Assembly (NCBI GenBank): GCA_947461435.1
Contig: CANHLE010000002.1
Span: 1 to 64,000, forward strand
DNA length: 64,000 bases
Direction of reading: 5' to 3'
Source: Paracoccaceae bacterium
Lineage (GTDB): Bacteria; Pseudomonadota; Alphaproteobacteria; Rhodobacterales; Rhodobacteraceae
The notes below the pieces were generated by a model, which ran no database searches, was not told the DNA's origin, and worked only from the letters and a program-made list of their open reading frames with translations. Shown one piece after another: positions 35,459 through 43,451 of this stretch. A program made the translations under genes and the position numbers. How positions within the stretch are numbered: the stretch's first letter is position 1; the number at the start of each line of letters is the position of its first letter.

Positions 35459-35651
35459 CGGTATCACCCATATCAGCCTTTGCGAACATCAGTCGCATCT
35501 TGGCCGCCCCCGCTCAAGCCCCCGGCGGCGGCGGCACCGCAGATCAGACGCGTAAAACATTGGCATAACCATCGCGGAAGAACCACGAACGCGCCATGTT
35601 CCTGCCGCAGCGCAGGGTCAATGTGCAAAAAAGAGACGAAAGGAGATCGTC

Positions 35652-35810
35652 ATGGCAACGGCAAAAGCAATTTTGGAAGTTCTCGGGCTCAAACAGTCTG
35701 ACGAGTTGGACAGCTTTGATCTGCGCTTGGCCCGCATCGGGCGCCGAGAGCGGCTACACCATGGCATGCCAATCCTGTTCAAAAATCGACTTGCACCTTC
35801 GGAAGCTTAA
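35652..35810 (+). CDS. Small hypothetical protein (52 aa)
   Basis: A 52-residue frame that begins MATAKAILEVLGLKQSDELD and ends ILFKNRLAPSEA. It has a strong Shine-Dalgarno, AAAGGAGA, 5 nt before the ATG, which is the best evidence that it is translated. It has no membrane helix; the first 20 residues could form an amphipathic helix, and the rest is rich in Arg and Leu. Its last 32 nt overlap the end of mipZ on the other strand. I do not recognise a family. It might be a regulator or simply a remnant. Confidence 0.4.
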   Translation: MATAKAILEVLGLKQSDELDSFDLRLARIGRRERLHHGMPILFKNRLAPSEA

Positions 35811-36588
35811 GCTCTGTCATCAGATCGCGCACTTCTTGGCGCGCGGCCACGTTTGACAGATTCAATTGATCAACGCCCGTGTCACGCAAGTCCAGCACGG
35901 TCAGACCGCGGGGAAACAACTCCCTGAAAATTACCCGTTCGGCAAAACCCGGTGCGACACGAAACCCAATACGCCGGGAAAGATCTTCCAAAGCGGTGCC
36001 AACTTTCTTCTTGTTGTGCATTGCTTGCGCCCCCAACCGGTTGCGTAGAACGATCCAATCTATGGGCTTAAGGCCGGCTTGAGCCCTCAGTTGACGGGCG
36101 TTCCACACCATTTCAGCGTAAATGGACGGACCAAGGACCTTACCCGTTTCCGAATCTGACCGCGCCAAAAGATCGAAATCCACAAAGCTGTCATTCAATG
36201 GCGTGATCAATGTATCGGCAAGAGAATGGGCCACCTGCGAAAGACGCGTGTGACTGCCGGGACAATCAATGACGATGAAATCTGAGATGCTTTCCAATTC
36301 AGTGACGGCGTCAGACAGTCTCCTGTCATATAGATTTTCGCCCACTTGCAACTGATCTTGCGTTACCTCGGGGAGGTCTCGGTATTCCGGACATGCCAAG
36401 GCCAAACCTGCCCGCTCCAGATAGGCAACGCGATTTTCGATATAGCGGGCAAAGCTTTTCTGCCGCAAATCAAGATCCAAGGCGCCGACGCGAAACCCCA
36501 AACGGGCCAATGCGGTGGCCACATGCATAGAAGTCGTCGATTTTCCCGACCCGCCCTTTTCATTGCCCACAACGATGATATGCGCCAA
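35779..36588 (-). CDS. mipZ: Division-plane positioning ATPase MipZ
   Basis: A 269-residue ParA-superfamily ATPase with the deviant Walker A KGGSGKSTTS (residues 11-20), the switch region ALDLDLRQKSFARYIENR and the second motif FIVIDCPGSHT. This matches MipZ, which in alphaproteobacteria without MinCDE forms a polar gradient through ParB and blocks FtsZ at the poles. The conserved DLDLRQ and NDSFVDFDLL segments distinguish it from ParA and MinD. It stands alone here. Confidence 0.92.
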   Translation of the reverse strand: MAHIIVVGNEKGGSGKSTTSMHVATALARLGFRVGALDLDLRQKSFARYIENRVAYLERAGLALACPEYRDLPEVTQDQLQVGENLYDRRLSDAVTELESISDFIVIDCPGSHTRLSQVAHSLADTLITPLNDSFVDFDLLARSDSETGKVLGPSIYAEMVWNARQLRAQAGLKPIDWIVLRNRLGAQAMHNKKKVGTALEDLSRRIGFRVAPGFAERVIFRELFPRGLTVLDLRDTGVDQLNLSNVAARQEVRDLMTELKLPKVQVDF

Positions 36589-36682
36589 GTCAGTTTCCTT
36601 TGCCGTCTTTTGCCGCGCAGGCCGACCGCGCGACTATAGGCGGAAGGGGCTACTCAAGGAAGGCCGCCAGAGCAAGTGCATT

Positions 36683-37111
36683 TTAAGACGACGGCGCGAC
36701 GGCATTGCAGCGTTCTTGTTCGTCTTCGCAGCGCACGGAAGGCCAATCTGCGCGTCCCCAACAATACCCGCGCGGCGTCAGCCGCAGGATGCGGTACAAG
36801 GGTTCACCCGTTTCGGTCAGCTCTCGCTGGTCCTCGCGCCGCAAAGTTAGGCTTGAGAGATCTGAAGCGACAATATCAAATACCGCTTCCGCAGATCTGC
36901 TTCCGTCAGCCAATTCAACTGGCAAAGACCATGTAAGAAAGGCATGCGGCGGGCTGCTCATCAAGGTGATCTGGTGCGGATTGACCGCACAGCTTGTGTC
37001 AGGGTCATGCACAGATCCAAAAGTCCCCGCCAATGGCTCCTGCTGGCCCTGAGCGATGGCCCAATTCCACGAAAGCGACAGAAAAACGAATATCAAGCTA
37101 GAATACCGCAT
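36683..37111 (-). CDS. Secreted hypothetical protein
   Basis: A 142-residue protein with a Sec signal peptide (SSLIFVFLSLSWNWAIAQG, cleavage near residue 21). The mature part has four cysteines, one early (DTSCAVNP) and three near the end (YCWGRADWPSVRCEDEQERC), which could form two disulfides. The middle has alternating polar and hydrophobic residues as in a small beta-sandwich. I recognise no family. It lies 94 bp from mipZ on the same strand. Roles such as an inhibitor or lipoprotein partner cannot be judged. Confidence 0.65.
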   Translation of the reverse strand: MRYSSLIFVFLSLSWNWAIAQGQQEPLAGTFGSVHDPDTSCAVNPHQITLMSSPPHAFLTWSLPVELADGSRSAEAVFDIVASDLSSLTLRREDQRELTETGEPLYRILRLTPRGYCWGRADWPSVRCEDEQERCNAVAPSS

Positions 37112-37322
37112 GGCCTACCGTGCCCAAACTGGCCGAAAAGTCAAAGGGACTATGGCCCGATATAGGAAAAGTCTGCTCACGTGCAGCGGTTAGCGGCACA
37201 GAAATAGGCTAAGCGGCCGTTCAGGAGATTAGAATTTTCGCGCGATTAACGATTGAACTGAGTGAACGCCGATTGATCCGTGCGATCCCGGCCGAAAGAA
37301 TTTGGGTGCTCAAAAAGAAAAA

Positions 37323-37342
37323 GGCGCATCCAAAGATGCGCC
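37323..37342 (-). terminator. Terminator of the ffh-rpmE operon
   Basis: On the minus strand GGCGCATC (37335-37342) and GATGCGCC (37323-37330) form an 8-bp stem with a 4-nt loop, followed by TTTTTCTTTTT. It lies 26 nt after the rpmE stop and ends the long ribosomal/translation operon. Confidence 0.9.
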
Positions 37343-37368
37343 CCCCAATTTCATCGATATCACAGGGA

Positions 37369-37590
37369 TTAGAAGCCCAAACCTGCGTATTTGTTCTTGA
37401 ACTTGGTCACACGTCCACCAGTGTCCATCAGCTTGGCCGACTGACCCGTCCAGGCCGGATGCGCCAATGGGTCGATGTCGAGGGCGAGGGTGTCGCCTTC
37501 TTTGCCCCATGTGGACCGGCTGGGATAGGTCGTCCCATCGGTCATCTTGATATTGATCGCATGATATTCGGGGTGAATTCCGCTTTTCAT
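37369..37590 (-). CDS. rpmE: 50S ribosomal protein L31
   Basis: A 73-residue L31 that starts [19 protein letters not shown] and ends KNKYAGLGF. It contains no cysteines, so it is the C-minus, zinc-independent form. L31 bridges the two ribosomal subunits. It is the last gene of the operon, 11 bp after rplS, and a terminator follows. Confidence 0.96.
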   Translation of the reverse strand: MKSGIHPEYHAINIKMTDGTTYPSRSTWGKEGDTLALDIDPLAHPAWTGQSAKLMDTGGRVTKFKNKYAGLGF

Positions 37591-37601
37591 CTTCCCGCTC
37601 C

Positions 37602-37976
37602 TTACTCAGATTTTTCTTTGTAATTGGTAACTTCGGCGATACGGGCCGACTTACCGCGACGATCGCGCAGATAGTACAGCTTGGCGCGACGAACTTTACC
37701 GCGGCGGACAACTTCGATCCCATCGATATTGGTCGAATACAACGGGAACACACGCTCCACACCCTCGCCGAAGGAAATCTTGCGGACCGTGAAAGAGGCA
37801 GCAATAGTCGCGCCGCCCTTGCGTGCGATTACGACACCTTCGTAGTTCTGAACCCGCGAACGGGTTCCTTCGGTCACTTTGTAGCCGACACGTACGGTGT
37901 CTCCGGCCTTGAAATCCGGGATTGTCTTTCCGAGGGCGGCGATCTGCTCCGCCTCGATCTGAGCGATCAGGTTCAT
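37602..37976 (-). CDS. rplS: 50S ribosomal protein L19
   Basis: A 124-residue L19 beginning [17 protein letters not shown]; the landmarks are [31 protein letters not shown] and [37 protein letters not shown]. The open frame runs 82 codons further upstream, but that part is not L19-like, so 37976 is the start. L19 sits at the 30S/50S interface. trmD lies 255 bp upstream, an unusually wide gap for this operon. Confidence 0.96.
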   Translation of the reverse strand: MNLIAQIEAEQIAALGKTIPDFKAGDTVRVGYKVTEGTRSRVQNYEGVVIARKGGATIAASFTVRKISFGEGVERVFPLYSTNIDGIEVVRRGKVRRAKLYYLRDRRGKSARIAEVTNYKEKSE

Positions 37977-38231
37977 CGCAATACTCCAGTTGCCTGCGGT
38001 ATTCCGCAGAGATGATGCCGCGCCATAGCTCTTGGTCTTCGATCGAGTCCCGATGCAATGCGCCTCGGCCCGCCAGAGATGGTGCCTGCTTTCCTTGAAC
38101 CGAAACTTCAGGGCCACCTTTGACGAAGAAGGCAATGGCAATGGGCCAAAAAGGAATCGGGTCCGACATGGGCAAGAGGCCCCAGACAAGCGGCGTATAG
38201 GGGGTGGGTTGGGGTGGGTCAAGGGGGTGGA

Positions 38232-39056
38232 TCAGCCTTTGCGGGCCTGATATTCCGCCCAAAGATCTGGTCTGCGTTGAGCTGTGATTTGTTCAGATTG
38301 CGCCTGCCGCCATTTCGCAATCTCTGCGTGATTGCCTGAGGTCAGAACAGAGGGAATTTCGCGCCCTTCCCAAACCTGTGGGCGGGTGAATTGCGGATGC
38401 TCCAACAGACCGTTCGAAAAACTTTCCTCGACGGCGGATGCAGCATTGCCCAAGACCCCTGGCAACAAACGAACGGTGCCATCAATCATGGCCTGCGCCG
38501 CGATTTCTCCGCCGGTCATCACAAAATCACCCAAGCTGAGTTCTTCTATCTCGTGGCAATCCAATAGCCGTTGATCGACACCTTCAAATCGGCCGCACAG
38601 CAGCGTGACACCATCACAAGCCGCGAGCCGCTGTGCCGTCGCCTGATCAAAAGGCTTGCCGCGCGGTGAAAGATAAATGGTTGGCCAGCGGCGACGGTCC
38701 TTCAAGACTTCGGCAGATTTAAGCGCTCGGTCAACGACATCCGCGCGCAGAACCATGCCCGCGCCGCCTCCCGCAGGGGTATCGTCAACGTTCAAATGTT
38801 TGCCTTCGCCGAAGGCCCGAAGGTCGATCGTCTCTAGACGCCAAAGTCCAAGATCCATCGCCTTACCCGTCAAGGAAAGCCCTAGGACGCCGGGAAAGGC
38901 ATCGGGGAAAAGCGTGATGATCTTTACAACCCACGCACCCTTGACCTCGCGCGTTTCCTCCATCAGGTCACGCGGCTTTAAACTGGCGCGCATGGAAAGA
39001 CGGCCGTGTGATTTTGTTGGCATTGGCGTGTCGCCGGATGGGCTTTGACTTGGCAT
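38232..39056 (-). CDS. trmD: tRNA (guanine-N1-)-methyltransferase TrmD
   Basis: A 274-residue SPOUT methyltransferase that makes m1G37 in tRNA and so prevents +1 frameshifting. Visible landmarks are IITLFPDAFPGVLG, DDTPAGGGAGMVLR, CGRFEGVDQR and the knot segment SLGDFVMTGGE. The protein has an N-terminal extension of about 45 residues before the canonical start; this extension (KSHGRLSMRASLKPRD) occurs in related bacteria. A start at 39023 is equally possible. It lies 9 bp after the sulfotransferase gene. Confidence 0.94.
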   Translation of the reverse strand: MPSQSPSGDTPMPTKSHGRLSMRASLKPRDLMEETREVKGAWVVKIITLFPDAFPGVLGLSLTGKAMDLGLWRLETIDLRAFGEGKHLNVDDTPAGGGAGMVLRADVVDRALKSAEVLKDRRRWPTIYLSPRGKPFDQATAQRLAACDGVTLLCGRFEGVDQRLLDCHEIEELSLGDFVMTGGEIAAQAMIDGTVRLLPGVLGNAASAVEESFSNGLLEHPQFTRPQVWEGREIPSVLTSGNHAEIAKWRQAQSEQITAQRRPDLWAEYQARKG

Positions 39057-39065
39057 GGAGCGGCT

Positions 39066-39905
39066 TTACCCCAATTTTTCCGCCTTGGAAACCGCCGCTG
39101 CAATCAAATCGTCCTTCATTTTGCGCAATCGAGGCTGCGAAAGACCAAGCCGGTTTGCGGCAACCAATTGTTCGGACAATACAATTCCCTCGCCAGGATT
39201 TGAATTGCGCCGGGTAATTGCCACCAAACTGGAACGGAGGCTCTCTGGCAGGCCTGCAATATCAAACATGGCCTCCGCCGGTCCAAGCCGGCGAGAGGAA
39301 AGATCCTCCAGCGAAACCAAATGCACGGGCACCGGACCCAGTTTGCGCCGCACTTTCATGACCGCGGCCTCGTGATCGGCGGCTTTCGGGATAGACGCGC
39401 AAAAGTCATCGAAATCCAACACCAAATCAGGATGTTTCGCCTGTTGGAAATACAAAGATCTCAGCCACGGGCTACGCTCTCGCGTGGTATACAAGATCTC
39501 GAATTGTACCTGACCGTCGAACAAAATGCTCGCCATTTCAACAATCTTTGCAAGAATTTTGGCGGCAGCCAAATAGTGTTTAACGCCTAAGCGACCCGGC
39601 ATATGACCAGAGAAATCTTCGGACGAAACCAGAAGACCGGACCCAGGTTCCATATCCAGACTGCTGAGCCACAAGATGGACTGTGCACCAACCATGGCCA
39701 GATCTTCGTCATCACCGCTGGCAGAGTAATCGCGCGCGGCATCGAGGACACAGCGCAAGGCGTCATTGTCGATGCGGGTGTTGACGCGCCAAAGTGGCGC
39801 CAAAAGCCGGGAATTGCTGCGCAGACAGGCTTGCAAGCTTGTCGTGCCGGTCTTGTGAAAACCGGCATGCAAAATGATCCGCCTTTTAGGGCTTGAGGGG
39901 TGCAT
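39066..39905 (-). CDS. Sulfotransferase-like protein in the rimM-trmD interval
   Basis: A 279-residue protein with the PAPS-binding P-loop-like segment IILHAGFHKTGTTSLQACL right at the start, as in sulfotransferases. A possible 3'-phosphate region (ILYTTRERSPWLRSLY) follows near residue 145. The start at 39905 is chosen so that the P-loop is N-terminal; the longer frame covers the neighbouring membrane-protein gene. It overlaps that gene by 20 nt and is close to trmD, so it is co-transcribed. A sulfotransferase inside this translation operon is unexpected. The acceptor is unknown. Confidence 0.7.
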   Translation of the reverse strand: MHPSSPKRRIILHAGFHKTGTTSLQACLRSNSRLLAPLWRVNTRIDNDALRCVLDAARDYSASGDDEDLAMVGAQSILWLSSLDMEPGSGLLVSSEDFSGHMPGRLGVKHYLAAAKILAKIVEMASILFDGQVQFEILYTTRERSPWLRSLYFQQAKHPDLVLDFDDFCASIPKAADHEAAVMKVRRKLGPVPVHLVSLEDLSSRRLGPAEAMFDIAGLPESLRSSLVAITRRNSNPGEGIVLSEQLVAANRLGLSQPRLRKMKDDLIAAAVSKAEKLG

Positions 39906-40284
39906 CGGTCGGCATAGGCTGGATCGCAAGCCAGCGGCAAAGCGGCACAGCCGTAAAAGACAGGGCCAAAGTCCAAAGCGCCGAAAACGGTGGAATAGCG
40001 CCCACAATACCGCCCAGACCTCGACCGATGGCGAAGCAAAGAACGATCAGCAGAACCTGAACCAATGACTGACTGATGAGGGGAACAAGACGGACTGGGT
40101 TGATAAAGTCAGCCGACTTGCGCGGAAATAGGGATCGGCGGATGACAAAAAGATAGGTCAGGAATATGCCTGAAAAGGCAGGCACCAAGGACCAGCCAAA
40201 TCCACCAAGACCCGCAAAAAGCGGACCAAGGTACAATAGGGCGGTTGCTCCGCGAAAAAGGGTGGGTTGCATTTTAGGTCTCAC
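39886..40284 (-). CDS. Small integral membrane protein
   Basis: A 132-residue protein with about four predicted membrane helices: ATALLYLGPLFAGLGGFGW, SGIFLTYLFVIRRSLF, ISQSLVQVLLIVLCFAIGRGLGGIVG and ALWTLALSFTAVPLCRWLAI. The start is GTG at 40284; an ATG 4 codons later is possible. I do not recognise a specific family. It sits between rimM and the sulfotransferase gene and overlaps the latter, so the two may work together. Confidence 0.65.
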   Translation of the reverse strand: MRPKMQPTLFRGATALLYLGPLFAGLGGFGWSLVPAFSGIFLTYLFVIRRSLFPRKSADFINPVRLVPLISQSLVQVLLIVLCFAIGRGLGGIVGAIPPFSALWTLALSFTAVPLCRWLAIQPMPTDAPLKP

Positions 40285-40385
40285 TGCTCTTTTTACGGGA
40301 ATCTGGCCTAAAATAATAGGCTCTGTCCAGTGGTACGGCTATTTGAGCCCATAGATTGGGATAAAATGTGGCAGGAAATGGGCCG

Positions 40386-40898
40386 CTATTCGATCAAGCC
40401 ATCTGGCAAATCAACAATCACGCGGCCAAGGGCCAAATCGACGGTCGGAACAATCGCCAAGGTGAATGGGATCATTTGCGCTCCCTTTATCGCTGGTCCG
40501 GAAATCTCAAGTATATCCCCCGCCCCGTGGTTGTTCACCGATAGGACCTTGCCCAAAACGACGCCGCCAGTATCGCGCACTTCCAAGCCAATCAGGTCGG
40601 CGTGGTAAAACTCGTCATCGGGCAATTTTGGCAGCCGCGTGCGGTCTGCATAAAGCTGAACGCCTTTCAACGCATCTGCCTCTTCTTTGGTCTTAACACC
40701 CGTCACCCGGGCCCCCAGACCACCAGAAACCGGCCGCGTCAGCGTAATCTTGTAAGATGTCGCACCGTCTTCGGTGAAGAGCGGCCCGTAATCAGCGATC
40801 GCCGTAGGATCTGCGCAAAAGGATTTCAGACGAACCTCGCCCATCACCCCGAACGCACCTGCAATGGCACCTACGCATACTCGGTCTGAATCGCTCAT
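40386..40898 (-). CDS. rimM: 16S rRNA processing protein RimM
   Basis: A 170-residue RimM. The N-terminal domain starts [20 protein letters not shown], and the PRC-barrel domain contains [23 protein letters not shown] and the ending [15 protein letters not shown]. RimM helps mature the 30S head and binds S19. A hairpin separates it from rpsP, and GGAGG is placed just upstream. Confidence 0.95.
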   Translation of the reverse strand: MSDSDRVCVGAIAGAFGVMGEVRLKSFCADPTAIADYGPLFTEDGATSYKITLTRPVSGGLGARVTGVKTKEEADALKGVQLYADRTRLPKLPDDEFYHADLIGLEVRDTGGVVLGKVLSVNNHGAGDILEISGPAIKGAQMIPFTLAIVPTVDLALGRVIVDLPDGLIE

Positions 40899-40921
40899 TT
40901 AAGGTCCTCCGTGAAAGCACA

Positions 40922-40945
40922 GGGCGGCGGGATGATCCGCCGCCC
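40922..40945 (-). promoter_or_regulatory. GC-rich hairpin between rpsP and rimM
   Basis: GGGCGGCGG (40922-40930) pairs with CCGCCGCCC (40937-40945) across a 6-nt loop. It begins 11 nt after the rpsP stop. There is no U tract, so it is more likely to stabilise the rpsP message or partly attenuate transcription, giving more S16 than RimM. The role is inferred. Confidence 0.6.
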
Positions 40946-40956
40946 CAACCAATAAT

Positions 40957-41310
40957 TTATTCCGCAGCGGGTTCTGCTGCTTTCTCGGCCTTCTTCTTTG
41001 CGCGCTCAGCCATGGCCTTGCCGGGAACGGCAGATTTCGGATTTGAGCGAACTTTCTTTGCCAAGACGCCAGCGACTTCCAGGAAGCGTGCGACACGGTC
41101 CGTGGGCTGCGCGCCGGTGGCAAGCAGTTCCTTGATACGGTCCAAGTTCATGACAACGCGCTTCTCGTCGTCCTTGGCCAGCATGGGATCGTAAACGCCC
41201 AGCTTCTCCAAAAAGCGGCCATCGCGGCGCATGCGGCTGTCGGACAGAACGATAGAATAGTGAGGGCGCTTCTTGGAACCACCGCGCGCAAGACGGATTT
41301 TCGTAGCCAT
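40957..41310 (-). CDS. rpsP: 30S ribosomal protein S16
   Basis: A 117-residue S16 beginning [37 protein letters not shown] is typical. The C-terminal tail is extended and rich in Ala, Lys and Glu, as in relatives. S16 is an early assembly protein of the 30S subunit. GGAGATACC precedes the start. It lies 42 bp after the chorismate mutase gene. Confidence 0.97.
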   Translation of the reverse strand: MATKIRLARGGSKKRPHYSIVLSDSRMRRDGRFLEKLGVYDPMLAKDDEKRVVMNLDRIKELLATGAQPTDRVARFLEVAGVLAKKVRSNPKSAVPGKAMAERAKKKAEKAAEPAAE

Positions 41311-41352
41311 ATTGGTATCTCCTTTTGATGGCTTAAAACCGGGGTTTCCCGG

Positions 41353-41649
41353 CTATTTTTGCAGTTTCTCGTGATGCCTGATCACTTCACCGATAATGAA
41401 GTTCAGGAATTTCTTGGCGAACTCTGGGTCCAGGTTCGCCTCCTTGGACAAAGTTTCCAGCCGCTCTATTTGCCGCGCTTCACGGTTCGGGTCAGAGGGC
41501 GGAAGCCCATGTTCTGCCTTCAATTTTCCCACGGATTGGGTATGCTTGAATCGTTCAGCCAACGTGAAAACGAGGATCGCATCCAACCGGTCGATGGACT
41601 CTCGATGGTCTTTCAGAACCTCTGACGCACGAATTATGGGATCAGTCAT
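41353..41649 (-). CDS. Chorismate mutase (AroQ class)
   Basis: A 98-residue helical protein beginning MTDPIIRASEVLKDHRESID. The helix pattern DRLDAILVFTLAERFKHTQSVGKLKAEHGLPPSDPNREARQIERL is that of AroQ-type monofunctional chorismate mutase, which makes prephenate for Phe and Tyr. The start at 41649 overlaps the stop of the small upstream frame as ATGA, and GGAG lies 8 nt upstream. Its place between GNAT genes and rpsP in the ffh operon is usual for Rhodobacteraceae. Confidence 0.9.
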   Translation of the reverse strand: MTDPIIRASEVLKDHRESIDRLDAILVFTLAERFKHTQSVGKLKAEHGLPPSDPNREARQIERLETLSKEANLDPEFAKKFLNFIIGEVIRHHEKLQK

Positions 41650-41906
41650 ATCAAGTGCTCCGGTGCAAGGCGCAGCGCGCCGGAATTCGGGCCTGCAGTG
41701 TTTGGTGTGTGCGCGGACATAAAGGCGAAGCTCGGTACAGCGTGCCCACAGGATAGGCGCCACCTCTTGGGGTCCACCTCGTTGGACAGCTTTGGAAAGC
41801 GCAGCAAATATTTACGCTCATCCAGGAGGCCGCGGAGCATTTCCGCAAGAGGCGCAACATCATGAACCATTGGGCGCGAAATTTCTGAACACTGGTTCGG
41901 TATCAT
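41646..41906 (-). CDS. Small ORF between GNAT and chorismate mutase genes (86 aa)
   Basis: An 86-residue frame whose start (ATGATA) overlaps the GNAT stop by 4 nt and whose stop overlaps the chorismate mutase start by 4 nt. GGAGGG stands 5 nt before its ATG. This perfect fit into a chain of coupled genes is strong evidence that it is translated. The protein (MIPNQCSEISRPMVHDVAPL ...) has no recognisable domain; the first half could be helical, and the second half is Pro- and Ser-rich and looks poorly ordered. It may be a degraded gene that has kept its coupling signals. Confidence 0.45.
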   Translation of the reverse strand: MIPNQCSEISRPMVHDVAPLAEMLRGLLDERKYLLRFPKLSNEVDPKRWRLSCGHAVPSFAFMSAHTPNTAGPNSGALRLAPEHLI

Positions 41907-42409
41907 CCGGCCCTCCGGTCATAGCGAAATACCTGTGTCGTTAACCCATCTGGGGTTGCTGCAGCCAAATCAAGTGTCCCGCCCAACCGCCGTGCGACGG
42001 CCATAGAGGCTTCATTGCGGGCGTCAATGTACGATACAAGGGTTGTTAAACCTCGCGTCTCAAATGCCCAGGCAAGCAAGGCCGCGGCTGCTTCGGTCGC
42101 GAATCCCTGGCCTTCAAAACCATCGAACAGAAACCACCCAAGTTCCGGTTCCGGAAAAAGTGGTCCATGGCACAGAGCGACCTGACCAACTTGCCGACCA
42201 AGGGATTGCACTGTCAGTCCGCCCATGCCCAACAGTGGCCATTGTGCCATGTCATTGCAAAACCATGACCACGCGGTCGCCTGATCATGTGGGCCGCCCA
42301 TGAACTGCGTGCGTGGGCCCGTCACAAAGTCAGCATAGGCTGCAAAATCGGCAATTTCTGGCGCGCGCAGAGTCAAACGAGCGGTCTGAAGGGTGGGGGC
42401 TTTTGTCAT
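41903..42409 (-). CDS. GNAT acetyltransferase, RimJ/RimL type (copy 3 of the tandem)
   Basis: A 168-residue GNAT of the RimJ/RimL group, which acetylates protein N-termini or small molecules. TLQTARLTLRAPEIADFAAYADFV is the family start, and the acetyl-CoA segment is the ELGWFLFDGFEGQGFATEAAAAL region; ARNEASMAVARRLGG is the final motif. It is most similar to the next gene upstream, showing recent duplication. It overlaps both neighbours by 4 nt. Confidence 0.9.
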   Translation of the reverse strand: MTKAPTLQTARLTLRAPEIADFAAYADFVTGPRTQFMGGPHDQATAWSWFCNDMAQWPLLGMGGLTVQSLGRQVGQVALCHGPLFPEPELGWFLFDGFEGQGFATEAAAALLAWAFETRGLTTLVSYIDARNEASMAVARRLGGTLDLAAATPDGLTTQVFRYDRRAG

Positions 42410-42915
42410 GACGGTCTTCTGTGGCGATAGACCAGATCAGCCTCATCACCCGGTGGACGCGGGGCAGCGGCGTCTAGAATAGCACCCAGACGCTCTGCAA
42501 CTCGGGCCGAAGCGGTGTTGCGCAGATCAATGTAGCTGACAAAACTGTCATGCTGCAAATTCGAGAAGGCCCAATTGCGCAGCCCTGTGGCCGCCTCGGT
42601 GGCATAGCCCTTGCTCTCATGTCCGTCGTAGAGCATCCAGCCCAGTTCCGGTTCGAGAAACAGCGGACCGGCGTTGATCCCAACCTGACCGATGGTCTGT
42701 CCCGTAAGCCGCAAATCAACCATCAAGCCGCCATGTCCGAACAGGGCCCAGCAGGCCAAATCATGACAAAAAGCGCCCCAGATTTGGATTTGGCCCATCG
42801 GCCCGCCCATAAACACCGCACGGGGCGATGCCATGAAATCCGCATAAGCCGGAAAATCCGCCAAAACCGGCACGCGCAGGGTCAAGCGATCGGTCTGCAA
42901 GGTGGGGGCAATCAT
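42406..42915 (-). CDS. GNAT acetyltransferase, RimJ/RimL type (copy 2 of the tandem)
   Basis: A 169-residue GNAT very similar to copy 3: TLQTDRLTLRVPVLADFPAYADFM, the FMGGP segment near residue 37, ELGWMLYDGHESKGYATEAATGL and the final AERLGAILD. Catalytic residues of these enzymes are poorly conserved and cannot be assigned. It overlaps the genes on either side by 4 nt. Its substrate may differ from copy 3 because the central region diverges. Confidence 0.9.
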   Translation of the reverse strand: MIAPTLQTDRLTLRVPVLADFPAYADFMASPRAVFMGGPMGQIQIWGAFCHDLACWALFGHGGLMVDLRLTGQTIGQVGINAGPLFLEPELGWMLYDGHESKGYATEAATGLRNWAFSNLQHDSFVSYIDLRNTASARVAERLGAILDAAAPRPPGDEADLVYRHRRPS

Positions 42916-43451
42916 GCAGGCCCTCTCCCGAAAATATAAACCGATCCGCGATCCATCCAGATCGGTTTCTGATCCGGGTCAACGATACCGCCAAGACGGC
43001 GCGCGATGGCATGCGATGCCGCGTTATCGGCGTGCACTTCGGCGCGGGCGGACGTCAGGCCCAAGGATCCAAATGCCCAGTGATAGATTGCCGACGCGGC
43101 TTCGGTTGCAAGACCGCGACCTTCCGCTTCGGCCGTCCAAAGCGACCACGTCAACTCAACCTGCGCGCTTTCTTGCCATTGCATCGCGCCAAAATGGCCC
43201 AAGGGCTGACCCGTGGCGCGATCTTGCGCGATCAGACGACCAAAGCCACGCATGATCCAGTGTCCGAAGAACGATGCAAATTGCTCTGCCGCTTGGGGTT
43301 CTGCTTTAGGGCCGCCTGTGTAAACAGTTCGCGCCGAGGCACGGTAGTCACGAAATGAAGGCCAATCTGTCACCAAAGGCCCACGCAGGATTAACCGTTC
43401 TGTGTCCAGAACAGGCATGCCAATCAAGTGCGGGCGCGTGGTTTGCGTCAT
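42912..43451 (-). CDS. GNAT acetyltransferase, RimJ/RimL type (copy 1 of the tandem)
   Basis: A 179-residue GNAT, the most divergent of the three: MPVLDTERLILRGPLVTDWPSFRDY at the start, YTGGPK in place of FMGGP, and TWSLWTAEAEGRGLATEAASAI as the acetyl-CoA region. It overlaps ffh by 4 nt and probably represents the ancestral copy next to ffh. Related ffh loci carry one or a few GNATs, so the triple array is an expansion. Confidence 0.9.
   Translation of the reverse strand: MTQTTRPHLIGMPVLDTERLILRGPLVTDWPSFRDYRASARTVYTGGPKAEPQAAEQFASFFGHWIMRGFGRLIAQDRATGQPLGHFGAMQWQESAQVELTWSLWTAEAEGRGLATEAASAIYHWAFGSLGLTSARAEVHADNAASHAIARRLGGIVDPDQKPIWMDRGSVYIFGRGPA

Noticed and set aside
37602..38222. Extension of rplS by 82 codons
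   Set aside because: The extra N-terminal part is not like L19, while [11 protein letters not shown] at 37976 is the standard L19 start.
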